Origin: Entamoeba histolytica HM-1:IMSS
Lineage: Eukaryota; Evosea; Mastigamoebida; Endamoebidae
Assembly: GCF_000208925.1 (NCBI RefSeq)
Contig: NW_001915108.1
Coordinates: forward strand, 1-23,148
Length of the DNA stretch: 23,148 nt
Direction: 5' to 3'
Under the pieces are notes generated by a model that saw only the letters and a list, made by a program, of their open reading frames with translations, did not search any database and was not told the DNA's origin. The translations under genes and the position numbers were made by a program. Shown here in pieces: positions 9,511 through 18,825 of this stretch (the stretch's first letter is position 1; each line of letters starts with the position of its first letter).

Positions 9511-11682
9511 ATGAAAAGACAATCACTCTCAAATGGAAAACATAGAAAAATTGATGGAGATGATGAGCAAATTGAAAAACCTTCTGCCCTTAAAGGATTT
9601 TTAATTCCTGTTACAAAAACTGGTAGTCCCATAAATGAAGAACTTAATGGTTCTACACCATCACCAAACATCCCAGAATCTCCTATGCCAGATGATAACC
9701 CTGGTTCATTTGATCGTATGGATCCACCAGTATCCGAATCAGCACAAGAAATGTTAAAAAAAAGAGGAATTAATAGTTTATTCCCAATTCAGGTATCTAC
9801 TTATTCACCAATTTATTATCGTAAAGATGTTGTTGGAAAAGCACAAACTGGAAGTGGTAAAACAATTTCTTTTACTCTTCCACTTATGGAAAGACTAAGA
9901 GCTGAAAATGAAAGAAAAGGAAAGAACCCAAGAGTTATTTGTTTATCACCAACACGAGAATTAGCTATTCAAATAGCAGAAGAATTTACACAATGTTCAT
10001 GTGGAAAATTTAAAGTTATTTGTGTTTATGGAGGTGTTGATATTCAGGGACAAATTAATAAATTACAAAGTGGAGTTGATGTAATTGTTGGAACTCCAGG
10101 AAGGGTTAGAGATCTTTTTGATAGACAATTTTTAAAATTAGACTCTATAGAAACAATTGTTCTTGATGAAGCTGATGAAATGTTAAATATTGGATTTAAA
10201 GAAGAAGTTACTCAAATTATGGATTTTGTTCATGGAAGTGTTCCAAAAGAGAGTACTGTTCAAACATTATTGTTTAGTGCAACTATGCCAGCATGGGTTA
10301 AAGAAATCAGTGAAAAGTATTTAAGAGATGATGCAGAAGTTATTGATGTTACAGTAGGAAATACTCAAGTTCCAAAGAACGCTAAACATCTTGCTTGTAG
10401 AATCTTTTATCAATCCAAAACACAAACTATTGCAGACCTTATCAGGGTATATGGTAGAACAGGAAGAACTATTGTTTTTTGTGATACCAAAGCTGAATGT
10501 ACCGATTGTGCTATTGCTATTAATCCAATTTTTGAGTGTCAACAATTGCATGGTGATATTCAACAAAAACAAAGAGAACAAACGTTAAATGGTTTTAGAG
10601 AAAATAAATTTAATGTATTAGTTGCTACTGACGTTGCTGCAAGAGGTCTTGATATTAGTGGTGTTGATTTGATAATTATGACTCATGTACCAAAAGATAT
10701 TCCACAATATGTTCATAGGGCTGGTAGAACTGCTAGAGCAGGAAAGGAAGGAACTACAATTACTTTGTTTACTAGGAAAGAACTTCCTCAACTTCAATTA
10801 ATTGAGAGTAGAATTAAAATCCATTTCCAAAGAATTGGAACTCCACAAAAGGCTCAAATCGCTGAAGTTACTTGTGGAAATTTACCAGAAGAAATTAAAG
10901 AAATTCCTGATGCAACTGCTGAATTATTTAGAGATATTTCTAAAAAATTATTAGAAACAGGAGATGCTGAGACTGTCTTATGTAAAGTAATTGCTTCATT
11001 GAGTACTGTTAGTAATGACGATTCTGATCGTTCCCTTCTTCAAGGAGAGCCTGGTGTTAAAACTTTGTTTATGGAAACTAAAGGAACAACAACTGGATTT
11101 AGTGGTACCAAATTCCTTTTAGGTAAAACTCTTGAACCATCTGAAATTGATAAATTGGGTGAAGTATATGTTTATAAAGACCATTTTGTCTTTTTTGATT
11201 TACCAACAAAAATTGCCAATAAGTTGTTAAAGTCTAAATCAAAATGGAGTAAAGCTATTGTTAATATTACTGTTCCTGCTTATTTCCCTGATGATGTTGG
11301 AATTGGAAATAGCAAAGATCCAAATGAAGAACGAGGAAGAAAAGGTTCTGGAAATGATAGAAGAGATGGAGGAGAAAGAAGAAGAGATGGAAATGATAGA
11401 AGAAGAGATGGAAATGATAGAAGAAGAGATGGAAATGATAGAAGAAGAGATGGAAATGATAGAAGAAGAGATGGAGGAGAAAGAAGAAGAGATGGAGGAG
11501 AAAGAAGAAGAGATGGAGGAGAAAGAAGAAGAGATGGAGGAGAAAGAAGAAGAGATGGAGGAGAAAGAAGAAGAGATGGAAATGATAGAAAGAAGTCTGA
11601 AAATGATAAAAAAGATAGAAAACGATATGGAAACAATAAAAGTGATGGCAATTCAAGTAGAAAAGGACATATAACTTTTTAG
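9511..11682 (+). CDS. DDX21: DEAD-box RNA helicase, DDX21/DDX50 (Gu) family
   Basis: A 723-aa ATP-dependent RNA helicase, probably nucleolar and involved in ribosomal RNA processing as inferred from DDX21. Motifs in order are the Q-motif region FPIQ (91-94), Walker A AQTGSGKT (111-118), PTREL (147-151), TPGR (195-198), DEAD (219-222), SAT (256-258), ATDVAARGLD (372-381) and HRAGRTAR (402-409). All key residues are intact. After the helicase core, residues ~515-592 (GEPGVKTLFM through WSKAIVNITVPAYFP) match the GUCT domain that defines the DDX21/DDX50 group. The last ~130 residues are a basic, RNA-binding-like tail made of a heptapeptide repeat (RRDGNDR or RRDGGER), taking the place of the FRGQR-type tail of vertebrate DDX21. 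The residues before 70 are low-complexity, without a domain. Confidence 0.95.
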   Translation: MKRQSLSNGKHRKIDGDDEQIEKPSALKGFLIPVTKTGSPINEELNGSTPSPNIPESPMPDDNPGSFDRMDPPVSESAQEMLKKRGINSLFPIQVSTYSPIYYRKDVVGKAQTGSGKTISFTLPLMERLRAENERKGKNPRVICLSPTRELAIQIAEEFTQCSCGKFKVICVYGGVDIQGQINKLQSGVDVIVGTPGRVRDLFDRQFLKLDSIETIVLDEADEMLNIGFKEEVTQIMDFVHGSVPKESTVQTLLFSATMPAWVKEISEKYLRDDAEVIDVTVGNTQVPKNAKHLACRIFYQSKTQTIADLIRVYGRTGRTIVFCDTKAECTDCAIAINPIFECQQLHGDIQQKQREQTLNGFRENKFNVLVATDVAARGLDISGVDLIIMTHVPKDIPQYVHRAGRTARAGKEGTTITLFTRKELPQLQLIESRIKIHFQRIGTPQKAQIAEVTCGNLPEEIKEIPDATAELFRDISKKLLETGDAETVLCKVIASLSTVSNDDSDRSLLQGEPGVKTLFMETKGTTTGFSGTKFLLGKTLEPSEIDKLGEVYVYKDHFVFFDLPTKIANKLLKSKSKWSKAIVNITVPAYFPDDVGIGNSKDPNEERGRKGSGNDRRDGGERRRDGNDRRRDGNDRRRDGNDRRRDGNDRRRDGGERRRDGGERRRDGGERRRDGGERRRDGGERRRDGNDRKKSENDKKDRKRYGNNKSDGNSSRKGHITF
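11359..11589 (+). repeat. 21-bp tandem repeat, 11 copies, encoding a heptapeptide
   Basis: Eleven perfect-length units of AGAAGAGATGG followed by AAATGATAGA or AGGAGAAAGA encode RRDGNDR or RRDGGER. The order is one GGE unit, four GND units, five GGE units and one GND unit, so identical units are clustered. This points to copy-number slippage or gene conversion inside the array. The plus strand is nearly free of T except in GAT, so other frames on both strands are also open through it. Length polymorphism between strains is expected. Confidence 0.95.
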
Positions 11683-11762
11683 AAAAAAAAGGGGGTAATA
11701 TTGATTGAAATTGTTTTGAATGACTTTTAATATTTTTTTTTATTAAAAACAGAGAAAGATCT

Positions 11763-11771
11763 AAAAATTAA
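11763..11771 (+). promoter_or_regulatory. Candidate initiator for the kinase gene
   Basis: AAAAATTAA lies 7 bases before the ATG at 11779 and matches the Entamoeba initiator at 8 of 9 positions. The whole intergenic gap from the helicase stop is only 96 bp, so the promoter must lie within it or in the helicase 3' end. A possible TATA-like TTATTAAAAAC lies ~20 bp upstream. Confidence 0.3.
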
Positions 11772-11778
11772 GAATTTT

Positions 11779-13794
11779 ATGACAACGTCTGAAGAACAAA
11801 TTAAAAAGATTAGTATAAATCAAAACCAAGAAATTGAATATCATAACTTAAAAGATGAAAGAGAGAAACATACTAAATCATGGGTGCATTACCCACGTCC
11901 TTATATGGATGATGTATTTAAACAATTAGATCCGGAGAAGATTAAACCATTTTGTAAAGGCTCTGATAAGTCAGTCCAGGAAATTTATGTAGTTGTCAAA
12001 GGGATTAGTAGAACGTTATTAAGTGAGATTGAAGTATCAAAAATTAATTTACAATATGAAAATAAGATAGTTAGATTTGAATGTCTTATTTGTGACATCT
12101 TAGAAATAGCAATTAAATATGAACATAAACTACCTGAAATTACATTAGAGGACTTTGTTCTTAGTGACGAAAGAAATAAAGTTTATGCATATGGGGAATT
12201 ATTTTATTTATTAAATCTTTATTCTGACAACATTAAATGGTTCTTCATTGATTTTGACCCAGCAAAAAGTAATATTAAACCAATTAACTTAAATAATGTT
12301 CGTTTAAATTTAAAAAGAATGGTTGAGTTGTGCAATGGAAAAGAGTCTAGTTACAATGAAATTAAAATGTTTCTATTTGATTTATGTCATATGAATTCTA
12401 TTCAAAATATTCTTCAACACGGATATTATCAAAAAATTTATAACAGAAAACATGGAGTTAGAATAAATTCTAAAGATTTATTTTTCATTTCAACGGATGG
12501 AAAAGAAGTTTCTTTTGAAAATGTTATTGACTCAGAACCTGTTAGTAGTATATCATCAAAAATTGTCTTAAAACCAAAAGATAAATCTTCTTCTATTCAA
12601 AGTATTGGTCGAGGAGGAGCTGCATTTATTTTTAAAGGAAAATTAAAGACTAAAGATAATGAAGAGATAGATGTTTCAATTAAACAATTTAAAAGTAATC
12701 TTCCAAATACTAAATGGGTTTTTCAAAGAGAAAAAGGAATGAGTTTTTTAGTTAATGATCAAATTAATATACTTCCTGTTGTTGGATATTATGCAGATAA
12801 AAGTACAAAGAAGTATTATTTAATAAGAACTTGGGCAGATACTACATTAGAAAATGAATTAAAAACTCCAAAATTTGAATTACAAAATAATCCAGAAAAA
12901 TCACTAACATATATTATTGATATATTATCGTGTGCAATTAATTTTAAAAATTTAGGTTGTTTTAATAGAGACTATAAATTAAATAATATCTTTATTAAAG
13001 ATGGTAAAGCTCTTGTTGGAGATTTAGGTACTGCAATTGCTCTTTCTCCAACTAATCCTGGAGTAACTAAAATGTATACTCCATTAATGCTTCCTGACGA
13101 TTGGGATAAGGCTGAAGATAAAACGACTAATGACATTTATTCTATTGGAATAACATTATCTAATTTCTTAATGTCCCAAAGCAATACTGAAAAGTTAAGG
13201 ACTCAAGTCATTGACTCCAAAAAAAATGGTTTATACTCTGAAGATGACTTTGTTAAGCAATTGTATCTTATTGTTTATGCGGTAAAAACACAAAATGGTA
13301 TTTCATTAGAACTAAACAATTATATTGAAGAATTCAAAAAAACTCTTTTAAAAATGATGGCATATGAATGTGAAAAAAGAGCAACATGGGATGATGTTCA
13401 AAATCTTTTAAATTTAACAATAAAGACATATGAGTCTTTAACACACAAAAAATATTTGCCTTGTGTTTCAAAAAAGTTATTTACCTTAAAAGATGTCAGT
13501 AAGAGAATACTTCAATGGTATTCAAATTTATTAAGTTCAAATGAGGATATTATAGAAAATAAATTCTTTGGATATTCTGAATTAGTTTCTAATATCGAAC
13601 AGAATGAGCCAAATCAAGAAATGTTTGATTTAACATTGAAACTTGTTGAAGACGTATTATTTGCTGCCAGTAAAAGAAATGATAACAATTTAATGATGGA
13701 TTGTAAGACAATCTTTGAAGTTCTAAAAACATATCCCTTCATCTCAGATGAACAAAAGTCAATGGTTGAATATCTTTCTTCACTTATCAATTGA
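11779..13794 (+). CDS. Divergent protein kinase, 671 aa, soluble
   Basis: A kinase domain occupies about residues 272-555. The glycine loop is GRGGAAFIFKG (277-287), the ATP lysine is K302 in VSIKQF, the likely helix-C Glu is E318, the catalytic loop is NRDYKLNN (D398, N403), the metal site is DLG (D415) and the helix-F Asp is D452 in DIYSIG. HRD has become NRD, DFG is DLG and APE is LPD. The lysine, both aspartates and the asparagine are kept, so it is probably active. The first ~270 residues are helical and unrecognised, the last ~110 helical. There is no signal peptide or membrane span, so it is not one of the transmembrane kinases known from Entamoeba. Its substrate is unknown. It is encoded 96 bp after the helicase, on the same strand. 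Confidence 0.88.
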   Translation: MTTSEEQIKKISINQNQEIEYHNLKDEREKHTKSWVHYPRPYMDDVFKQLDPEKIKPFCKGSDKSVQEIYVVVKGISRTLLSEIEVSKINLQYENKIVRFECLICDILEIAIKYEHKLPEITLEDFVLSDERNKVYAYGELFYLLNLYSDNIKWFFIDFDPAKSNIKPINLNNVRLNLKRMVELCNGKESSYNEIKMFLFDLCHMNSIQNILQHGYYQKIYNRKHGVRINSKDLFFISTDGKEVSFENVIDSEPVSSISSKIVLKPKDKSSSIQSIGRGGAAFIFKGKLKTKDNEEIDVSIKQFKSNLPNTKWVFQREKGMSFLVNDQINILPVVGYYADKSTKKYYLIRTWADTTLENELKTPKFELQNNPEKSLTYIIDILSCAINFKNLGCFNRDYKLNNIFIKDGKALVGDLGTAIALSPTNPGVTKMYTPLMLPDDWDKAEDKTTNDIYSIGITLSNFLMSQSNTEKLRTQVIDSKKNGLYSEDDFVKQLYLIVYAVKTQNGISLELNNYIEEFKKTLLKMMAYECEKRATWDDVQNLLNLTIKTYESLTHKKYLPCVSKKLFTLKDVSKRILQWYSNLLSSNEDIIENKFFGYSELVSNIEQNEPNQEMFDLTLKLVEDVLFAASKRNDNNLMMDCKTIFEVLKTYPFISDEQKSMVEYLSSLIN

Positions 13795-14750
13795 TGGTAT
13801 TGAAATGATTTTTAGGTTTTCTCTAATTTATATCCAACAATTCTTTGGTAATATTTTATTTATAACTAACTTTTTTAGTATCTAAAATATATTTTGATTC
13901 TTGTTTAAATACCAATTTGTTAATTTTCACAATAATATAATATATTACAATGTTTTTATCATGTTATATTTGAATGGAATAATGAAACTGGAATGAATTA
14001 TAGTTTTTTATTTCTATGATTTATGTTAAAATCAATTAAATCTTTTGTGCTTTTTGTCATTCAAAATTTATTATTTTGCTTGGTTTGTAAATATGATAAA
14101 ATATCAAATTGTTTTACAATGAGATTAGATGGTTAATGTCATCAGTCATTGAGCATAATTAGGAGATGAAAAGATGTATTGTATTTAATAATAATATCAT
14201 CAAAAATAATTATAAAATTAATCTGATGAATCATTAAGTCATATATTAAAATAATAACTAATGAGACATCTTAAAAATGATATTTAAATAAACATACAAT
14301 ACAAAACAGATCATAAAACCATGATGAAATAGATAAGAAAAACAAATTATGTTATGAAACAAATAATAACTTTTTATTTTATAACAAATAAACATATTAA
14401 ATAAAAGAAGATATAAAAAGAATATTAACAAGCAAAAAACATAACAATCAATTGAAGAATAACGAATAAACCAAAAAGAAATAATAAGAAAATAGATAAA
14501 CAAAGAAATGAGAATAATAATACATTGTCTATAAAAAAATAATTGGAGAATGACTGTAATTCATAAAATAATGTTTAGACTAAGATATACTTGATCCCAA
14601 AAGAAATTCTAGAGTTACTTATTTGAATAAAAAGATCAAGAAAAATAAAAAGAAAATGATAATTAATTGAAATTAAACATAAATAATATTTCAATAAAAA
14701 ACAAAAAAAAAATGATTTTTATAAATAAAAAGAATTGATTTGGTTTGGCA
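13795..14750. other. Intergenic AT-rich spacer
   Basis: No gene seen. From ~14260 to 14750 the plus strand is A-rich, which leaves long hydrophobic open frames on the minus strand by chance. A nine-codon ATG frame (14712-14738) lies just upstream of the UBR gene. It would act as an upstream ORF only if the transcript started unusually far upstream. Confidence 0.5.
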
Positions 14751-17700
14751 ATGGTAGAAAACATTATTGGAACTACACTTGATTCTGCTATAATATTATG
14801 TCAAAACCTTGTTCATACAAGGCATTGTCGTTCTGTTGGGTATGGACAAAAGTCACTTATTTATCATTGCAAAACATGTTCAAAAAATGAAAGTGCTTGT
14901 TTATGTGCATTATGTTTTAATGGCAGTGACCATAAAGGTCATGACTATTCGATTACTGAATCGTCAAATTTTACTTGTGACTGTGGCGATGAAAGTCAAT
15001 GGAAAGAAGAGGGATTTTGTCGTCTTCATGGGAAAGAATTTACAGGAAATTTAAGGTTATTACTTCCAGACAAATACCGAGAGTTTCCTGAAAAAATGAC
15101 TCAATGTATTGATGTGTATGTTTTTGAATTAATAAGAAACAATATTACAGAAGTAGAAAAGATTGGAGACATTATTTTAAAATTAATGCGAGTTGACTTA
15201 TTTTATTTAATTATTGCAGAGCTTTTAACAAAACAATTCTCTCCTTCATCATCTGTTCTTATTGAACAGCTTCATCAACAAAACATTACTTATCATGAAT
15301 TTTTGTATGAAAAGATGTTTACAACACCAAAACCACCAACAACATTAATTAAAATTTTGACATCATTTCAAACTGACTTAACTTTGATTCATTTTGACCA
15401 TGAAATTATTTATAAACTCTTTATTTATTCATTAGAGTTTTCTCAACACTCATTGAATGAAGTTTTTTGTAATACCTTTATCTTTCGTTCTTATAAAGAT
15501 AACAATAATAAATATTTATTCTTTAATAAAGAACGTTATTTACAATTTATTTCTATTACCCAATCAGTACTTGATGGTTATGTTAGTCAGAATACAACAA
15601 CTACAATACAACAAGTACAAAATGTTTATGACTTTCTTTGGGATGTTTTTCTTTATTGTCCAAATGAAATACAAAATGCTCCATTTGATAAGTCATGTGT
15701 AATTAAAACTGCAGTGTTTTTAGCTACATTATCTAATCGTTTTGAAACACTTCCATGTTCAAAAATTCATGAACAACAAAACCAATCTCGTCAAGAAATT
15801 TTAAAAAAGATTTATTGTCTTTATCTAATTACATCTCGTCTTATACCTAATATTAATATTCAATATTTATATGCTGCTTATAATGAAGTATTGGCAATTC
15901 TTATTCAACACATACAAAAATATTTTAAAGAAGTTCCTTCTATTGTGCTTGATGGAGATAATATAGATGTAAGAATTCATCAAACAAATCAACCATGTTC
16001 ACCTATGGGATTTATTTTACCATTTTTTCTTTCAATTTATCTTAGAAGTATAAAGGAAGGGATTAATCCATTAATCCAAAAAGAAGATGCTAAATTAATT
16101 CTTCAATATTGTTTGTTGTCAATTAAATTTCGACAAGATTATGAGAATAAAGTATATATATACAATGATGACACAGTATTGCTTTTTTATTGGTATTATG
16201 TTTCTGGAACAAATCTAAGAACAATTTTAAGTGATTATACAATGGTTAGAGTACTTATTCCTATTGTTGGAGTAGAATATTTTATTAAAGAAAGTTGTGT
16301 CATGTTTGAAATGATTGAATATTCTCAAAGTATTAAACACTATTCAATACATAAAATTAGCAAAAAGAAAGAAATTGTTGTGAATTATTTAACACTGCTA
16401 ATACAAATAGATAGAAGATTTGAGTTATTAAATGATTTGTCTGATGAAGATATGTTAAAACTGATAATTTCGCATCATATTATTAGTGGTAATACTAAGC
16501 CAAATGAAATAAGTAAAAAAGTAATGATACGTAATTTCAATACATACGATGTATTTGATCTTGTTTATGATAAAGATAATAAACAATTAAGAAAATATTA
16601 TTTAGAAGAAATAGACCCTTTAACTCCATTATTAAAATTATCAGAAAAAGAAGTTCTTATTAACACTTGTTTATTACAACCTCAAAGCCCATTACCACAT
16701 AGGTACCAATTTAATAGTCTAAGAAAAGATGAGCCTCATAAAATATTATTTCAAAGTGTTTTACTTTATTCATTAATTAAGGATATAATTGAATTAAGAT
16801 TAGAAGATATTTCACCACTTATTATTATGTTAATTCTTGAATGTAATGATGTTGTTGAAGAATTGAATAAAACTATCACAACAAGGAGATATATTTTATC
16901 AGAGCCAAATCATGAAATGGAAAGATTGATGAGAAGTGATGAAGAAATGTTTCAAATAAATGAATATATGAAATATTTTGGAAGAGAAATGGGGATGAAA
17001 GAAAAAGAGTTATTTGAAATGAATGAAGTTGTTAAAGAAATTGGAAATGAGTTTGAGGTAGAATATGAAAATTATAAGAAAGAACAAAGAAAAAATATAA
17101 AACACCATAAAGACAAACAAGCACAAATAAAAAAACGAATGATAAACCAACAAAATAAAATATTACTAAAAGATAAAGAAGAATTACAAGAATTAGTTAA
17201 AGAAGAAGAAGAAGAAATTTGTGTTATATGTCAACAAAAAAAGAATGATATTGTAGGATTTTTTACTTGCTTTAGTGAAAATAAAAAAGTTGAAACTATC
17301 AGAAAAATGCATAATGGAATTAAAGTGAAATGCAATGTTAATGGATGTCAACATACTGTACACTATAGTTGTTATCAACATTATAAAAGAAATATATGCC
17401 CAATATGTAAATATCAAATTAATCATTTTCTACCTCATCAAAATGAATTTAAGAAAGAAGAATCAACTATTAGTGAAGGAAAAGAAATTACAAGAAAAGA
17501 GGTATTAAGAAATTGTATTTCTAATGAGTTTTATGATGAAAAAAGTAAAGAAATTGATATATTAGAAAATGTGATTGATTGTTTATATGGTACAATAGTA
17601 TCATTACAATGTTCTTCAGAATTAAATTATTTATATAAAGAAACAGACAGACAAATAATACTATCATTGTTAGAAATAGCTCGGTTTATTTTTTGTGAAA

Positions 17701-18542
17701 CTGAATTATTTCAAGACATTCATCAAATGCACTATGATATTGAAGACTATTATCAACAATGTAAAAATCCTCTAAAAATTTATTTATTTAGTTTAATTTC
17801 TCAATCAAATACAATAGAACGTATTGCTTGGACATCACAAGCAAGGAATTGTGCTTGTATTGCAAAACAACTTGGATTATGTCATGATGAATTTGTTTGT
17901 ATTGATGATAACATTCACTATCAAAATATGATATTACCAACGAATATACAAAAACAACTACAAGAATGTCTAAGTATTAAACAACTTACTGAACAATTGA
18001 CATGTGTACTCAATGATCAAATAAAATTATTAAATGAAATTATTCATATTAAAGAAATTAATGTATATCTAAGAGTTTATGAAATGATGGGATTTATTGA
18101 TGAACTTTCATTTAATAGTTTGCCTGATATCAAACAACCAATTTTTGATTTTAAATTACAAAAATATTTTAAAGATTTTGTAGGTCAATTTGCGGAACAA
18201 AAATGTAGTGTATGTAATGAATTACCAAAAGAATATATGAAATGCTCATATTGTTTAAATTGTGGTGCCTTTATTTGTGATAATCAAGAATGTTTTATTA
18301 GTCATAAATTAAAAAAAGAATCTCCTGATTTATTATATATTTATTTAAGAAATGGAAGAATTTGTGTTCATATTAATTCAACACTAACTGCTTCATCTTG
18401 TATTTACTTTAATAAATATACAGAACCCTTTGAACAAAGTCAATTAAAACATAGTGAATTTATTTTAAATGAATTAAAGTTACAAGAATTTTTACAACAT
18501 TATATAAGAGGAGATGTTATAGAAAATCCAATGTTTAAATGA
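14751..18542 (+). CDS. UBR1: UBR1-type E3 ubiquitin ligase (N-recognin)
   Basis: A 1263-aa ubiquitin ligase expected to bind destabilising N-termini and ubiquitinate their owners for the proteasome. I start at the ATG at 14751; the frame extends two codons further only through a TTG. The UBR zinc box is complete (residues 26-93): C26, C40, C43, C52, C55, H61, H64, C76, C78, C90, H93, with the substrate-binding FTCDCGD motif. A coiled-coil stretch (~770-820, Lys/Glu-rich) leads into a RING-H2 finger at 824-886 (CVIC ... HTVHYSC ... CPIC) with a long internal loop. The C-terminal cap has the conserved cysteine cluster starting at C1152 (CSVC ... CLNCGAFIC), typical of UBR1/UBR2. It is shorter than human UBR1 (~1750), and I find no ClpS-like type-2 pocket motif, so it may read mainly basic N-termini. 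Confidence 0.93.
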   Translation: MVENIIGTTLDSAIILCQNLVHTRHCRSVGYGQKSLIYHCKTCSKNESACLCALCFNGSDHKGHDYSITESSNFTCDCGDESQWKEEGFCRLHGKEFTGNLRLLLPDKYREFPEKMTQCIDVYVFELIRNNITEVEKIGDIILKLMRVDLFYLIIAELLTKQFSPSSSVLIEQLHQQNITYHEFLYEKMFTTPKPPTTLIKILTSFQTDLTLIHFDHEIIYKLFIYSLEFSQHSLNEVFCNTFIFRSYKDNNNKYLFFNKERYLQFISITQSVLDGYVSQNTTTTIQQVQNVYDFLWDVFLYCPNEIQNAPFDKSCVIKTAVFLATLSNRFETLPCSKIHEQQNQSRQEILKKIYCLYLITSRLIPNINIQYLYAAYNEVLAILIQHIQKYFKEVPSIVLDGDNIDVRIHQTNQPCSPMGFILPFFLSIYLRSIKEGINPLIQKEDAKLILQYCLLSIKFRQDYENKVYIYNDDTVLLFYWYYVSGTNLRTILSDYTMVRVLIPIVGVEYFIKESCVMFEMIEYSQSIKHYSIHKISKKKEIVVNYLTLLIQIDRRFELLNDLSDEDMLKLIISHHIISGNTKPNEISKKVMIRNFNTYDVFDLVYDKDNKQLRKYYLEEIDPLTPLLKLSEKEVLINTCLLQPQSPLPHRYQFNSLRKDEPHKILFQSVLLYSLIKDIIELRLEDISPLIIMLILECNDVVEELNKTITTRRYILSEPNHEMERLMRSDEEMFQINEYMKYFGREMGMKEKELFEMNEVVKEIGNEFEVEYENYKKEQRKNIKHHKDKQAQIKKRMINQQNKILLKDKEELQELVKEEEEEICVICQQKKNDIVGFFTCFSENKKVETIRKMHNGIKVKCNVNGCQHTVHYSCYQHYKRNICPICKYQINHFLPHQNEFKKEESTISEGKEITRKEVLRNCISNEFYDEKSKEIDILENVIDCLYGTIVSLQCSSELNYLYKETDRQIILSLLEIARFIFCETELFQDIHQMHYDIEDYYQQCKNPLKIYLFSLISQSNTIERIAWTSQARNCACIAKQLGLCHDEFVCIDDNIHYQNMILPTNIQKQLQECLSIKQLTEQLTCVLNDQIKLLNEIIHIKEINVYLRVYEMMGFIDELSFNSLPDIKQPIFDFKLQKYFKDFVGQFAEQKCSVCNELPKEYMKCSYCLNCGAFICDNQECFISHKLKKESPDLLYIYLRNGRICVHINSTLTASSCIYFNKYTEPFEQSQLKHSEFILNELKLQEFLQHYIRGDVIENPMFK

Positions 18543-18589
18543 TTTTTAATAACAATATTTTTTTTTTCTTTTTATAAAAATCTTTAACA

Positions 18590-18600
18590 ATATAAAACTT
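18590..18600 (+). promoter_or_regulatory. Candidate TATA-like element for the microprotein gene
   Basis: ATATAAAACTT lies ~25-30 bp upstream of the microprotein ATG at 18623, within the 80-bp gap after the UBR stop codon. The following TAATTTTTCATTAA could hold the start site. The match to the Entamoeba consensus is only moderate. Confidence 0.25.
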
Positions 18601-18622
18601 ATAATTTTTCATTAATACAAAA

Positions 18623-18754
18623 ATGGGACTAGAAGATACACTCATGGATAATGGTACTTTGGGTTATTTATTATTTTCAACCCTTTCTATTATTTTATTT
18701 GTAGTCATTGCTATAGTATTACAAATTCTTCAAAAATTTAAAATTATTCATTAA
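18623..18754 (+). CDS. Single-pass membrane microprotein, 43 aa
   Basis: An ATG frame starting MGLEDTLMDNGTLGY, with one strong hydrophobic helix (about residues 14-35, LGYLLFSTLSIILFVVIAIV) and a short basic end LQKFKIIH, closed by TAA. The acidic N-terminus and basic C-terminus predict N-outside or luminal, C-cytosolic topology. The size and layout resemble small subunits of membrane complexes (OST4, TOM or Sec accessory proteins), but I cannot match a family. It sits 80 bp after the UBR gene and 71 bp before the convergent end of the LRR gene, a slot with normal Entamoeba gene spacing. Its less A/T-biased codons (GGA CTA GAA GAT ACA) support coding. The MGxxxT start fits a loose N-myristoylation pattern, which is weak evidence. 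Confidence 0.55.
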   Translation: MGLEDTLMDNGTLGYLLFSTLSIILFVVIAIVLQILQKFKIIH

Positions 18755-18825
18755 ATAACCCAATAACAACCTAGTTGTTTTTAAATAAAAAACCCTGTTT
18801 TCAATTATTATGTTTACTTTTTTCT

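Noticed and set aside
11267..11656. Minus-strand open frames across the helicase repeat array (Phe/Leu/His-rich, Ser/Leu/Pro-rich)
   Set aside because: They are mirror images of the 21-bp tandem repeat inside a well-supported helicase gene, with no independent signal.
14258..14503. 81-codon minus-strand open frame rich in Phe, Leu, Ile and Tyr
   Set aside because: It begins with TTG, not ATG, and reads the complement of an A-rich spacer, where stops are rare simply because the plus strand has few T bases. It has no domain and no promoter.
14712..14738. Short upstream ORF before the UBR gene
   Set aside because: Entamoeba leaders are usually too short to include it, and no initiator upstream of it supports transcription from that far.
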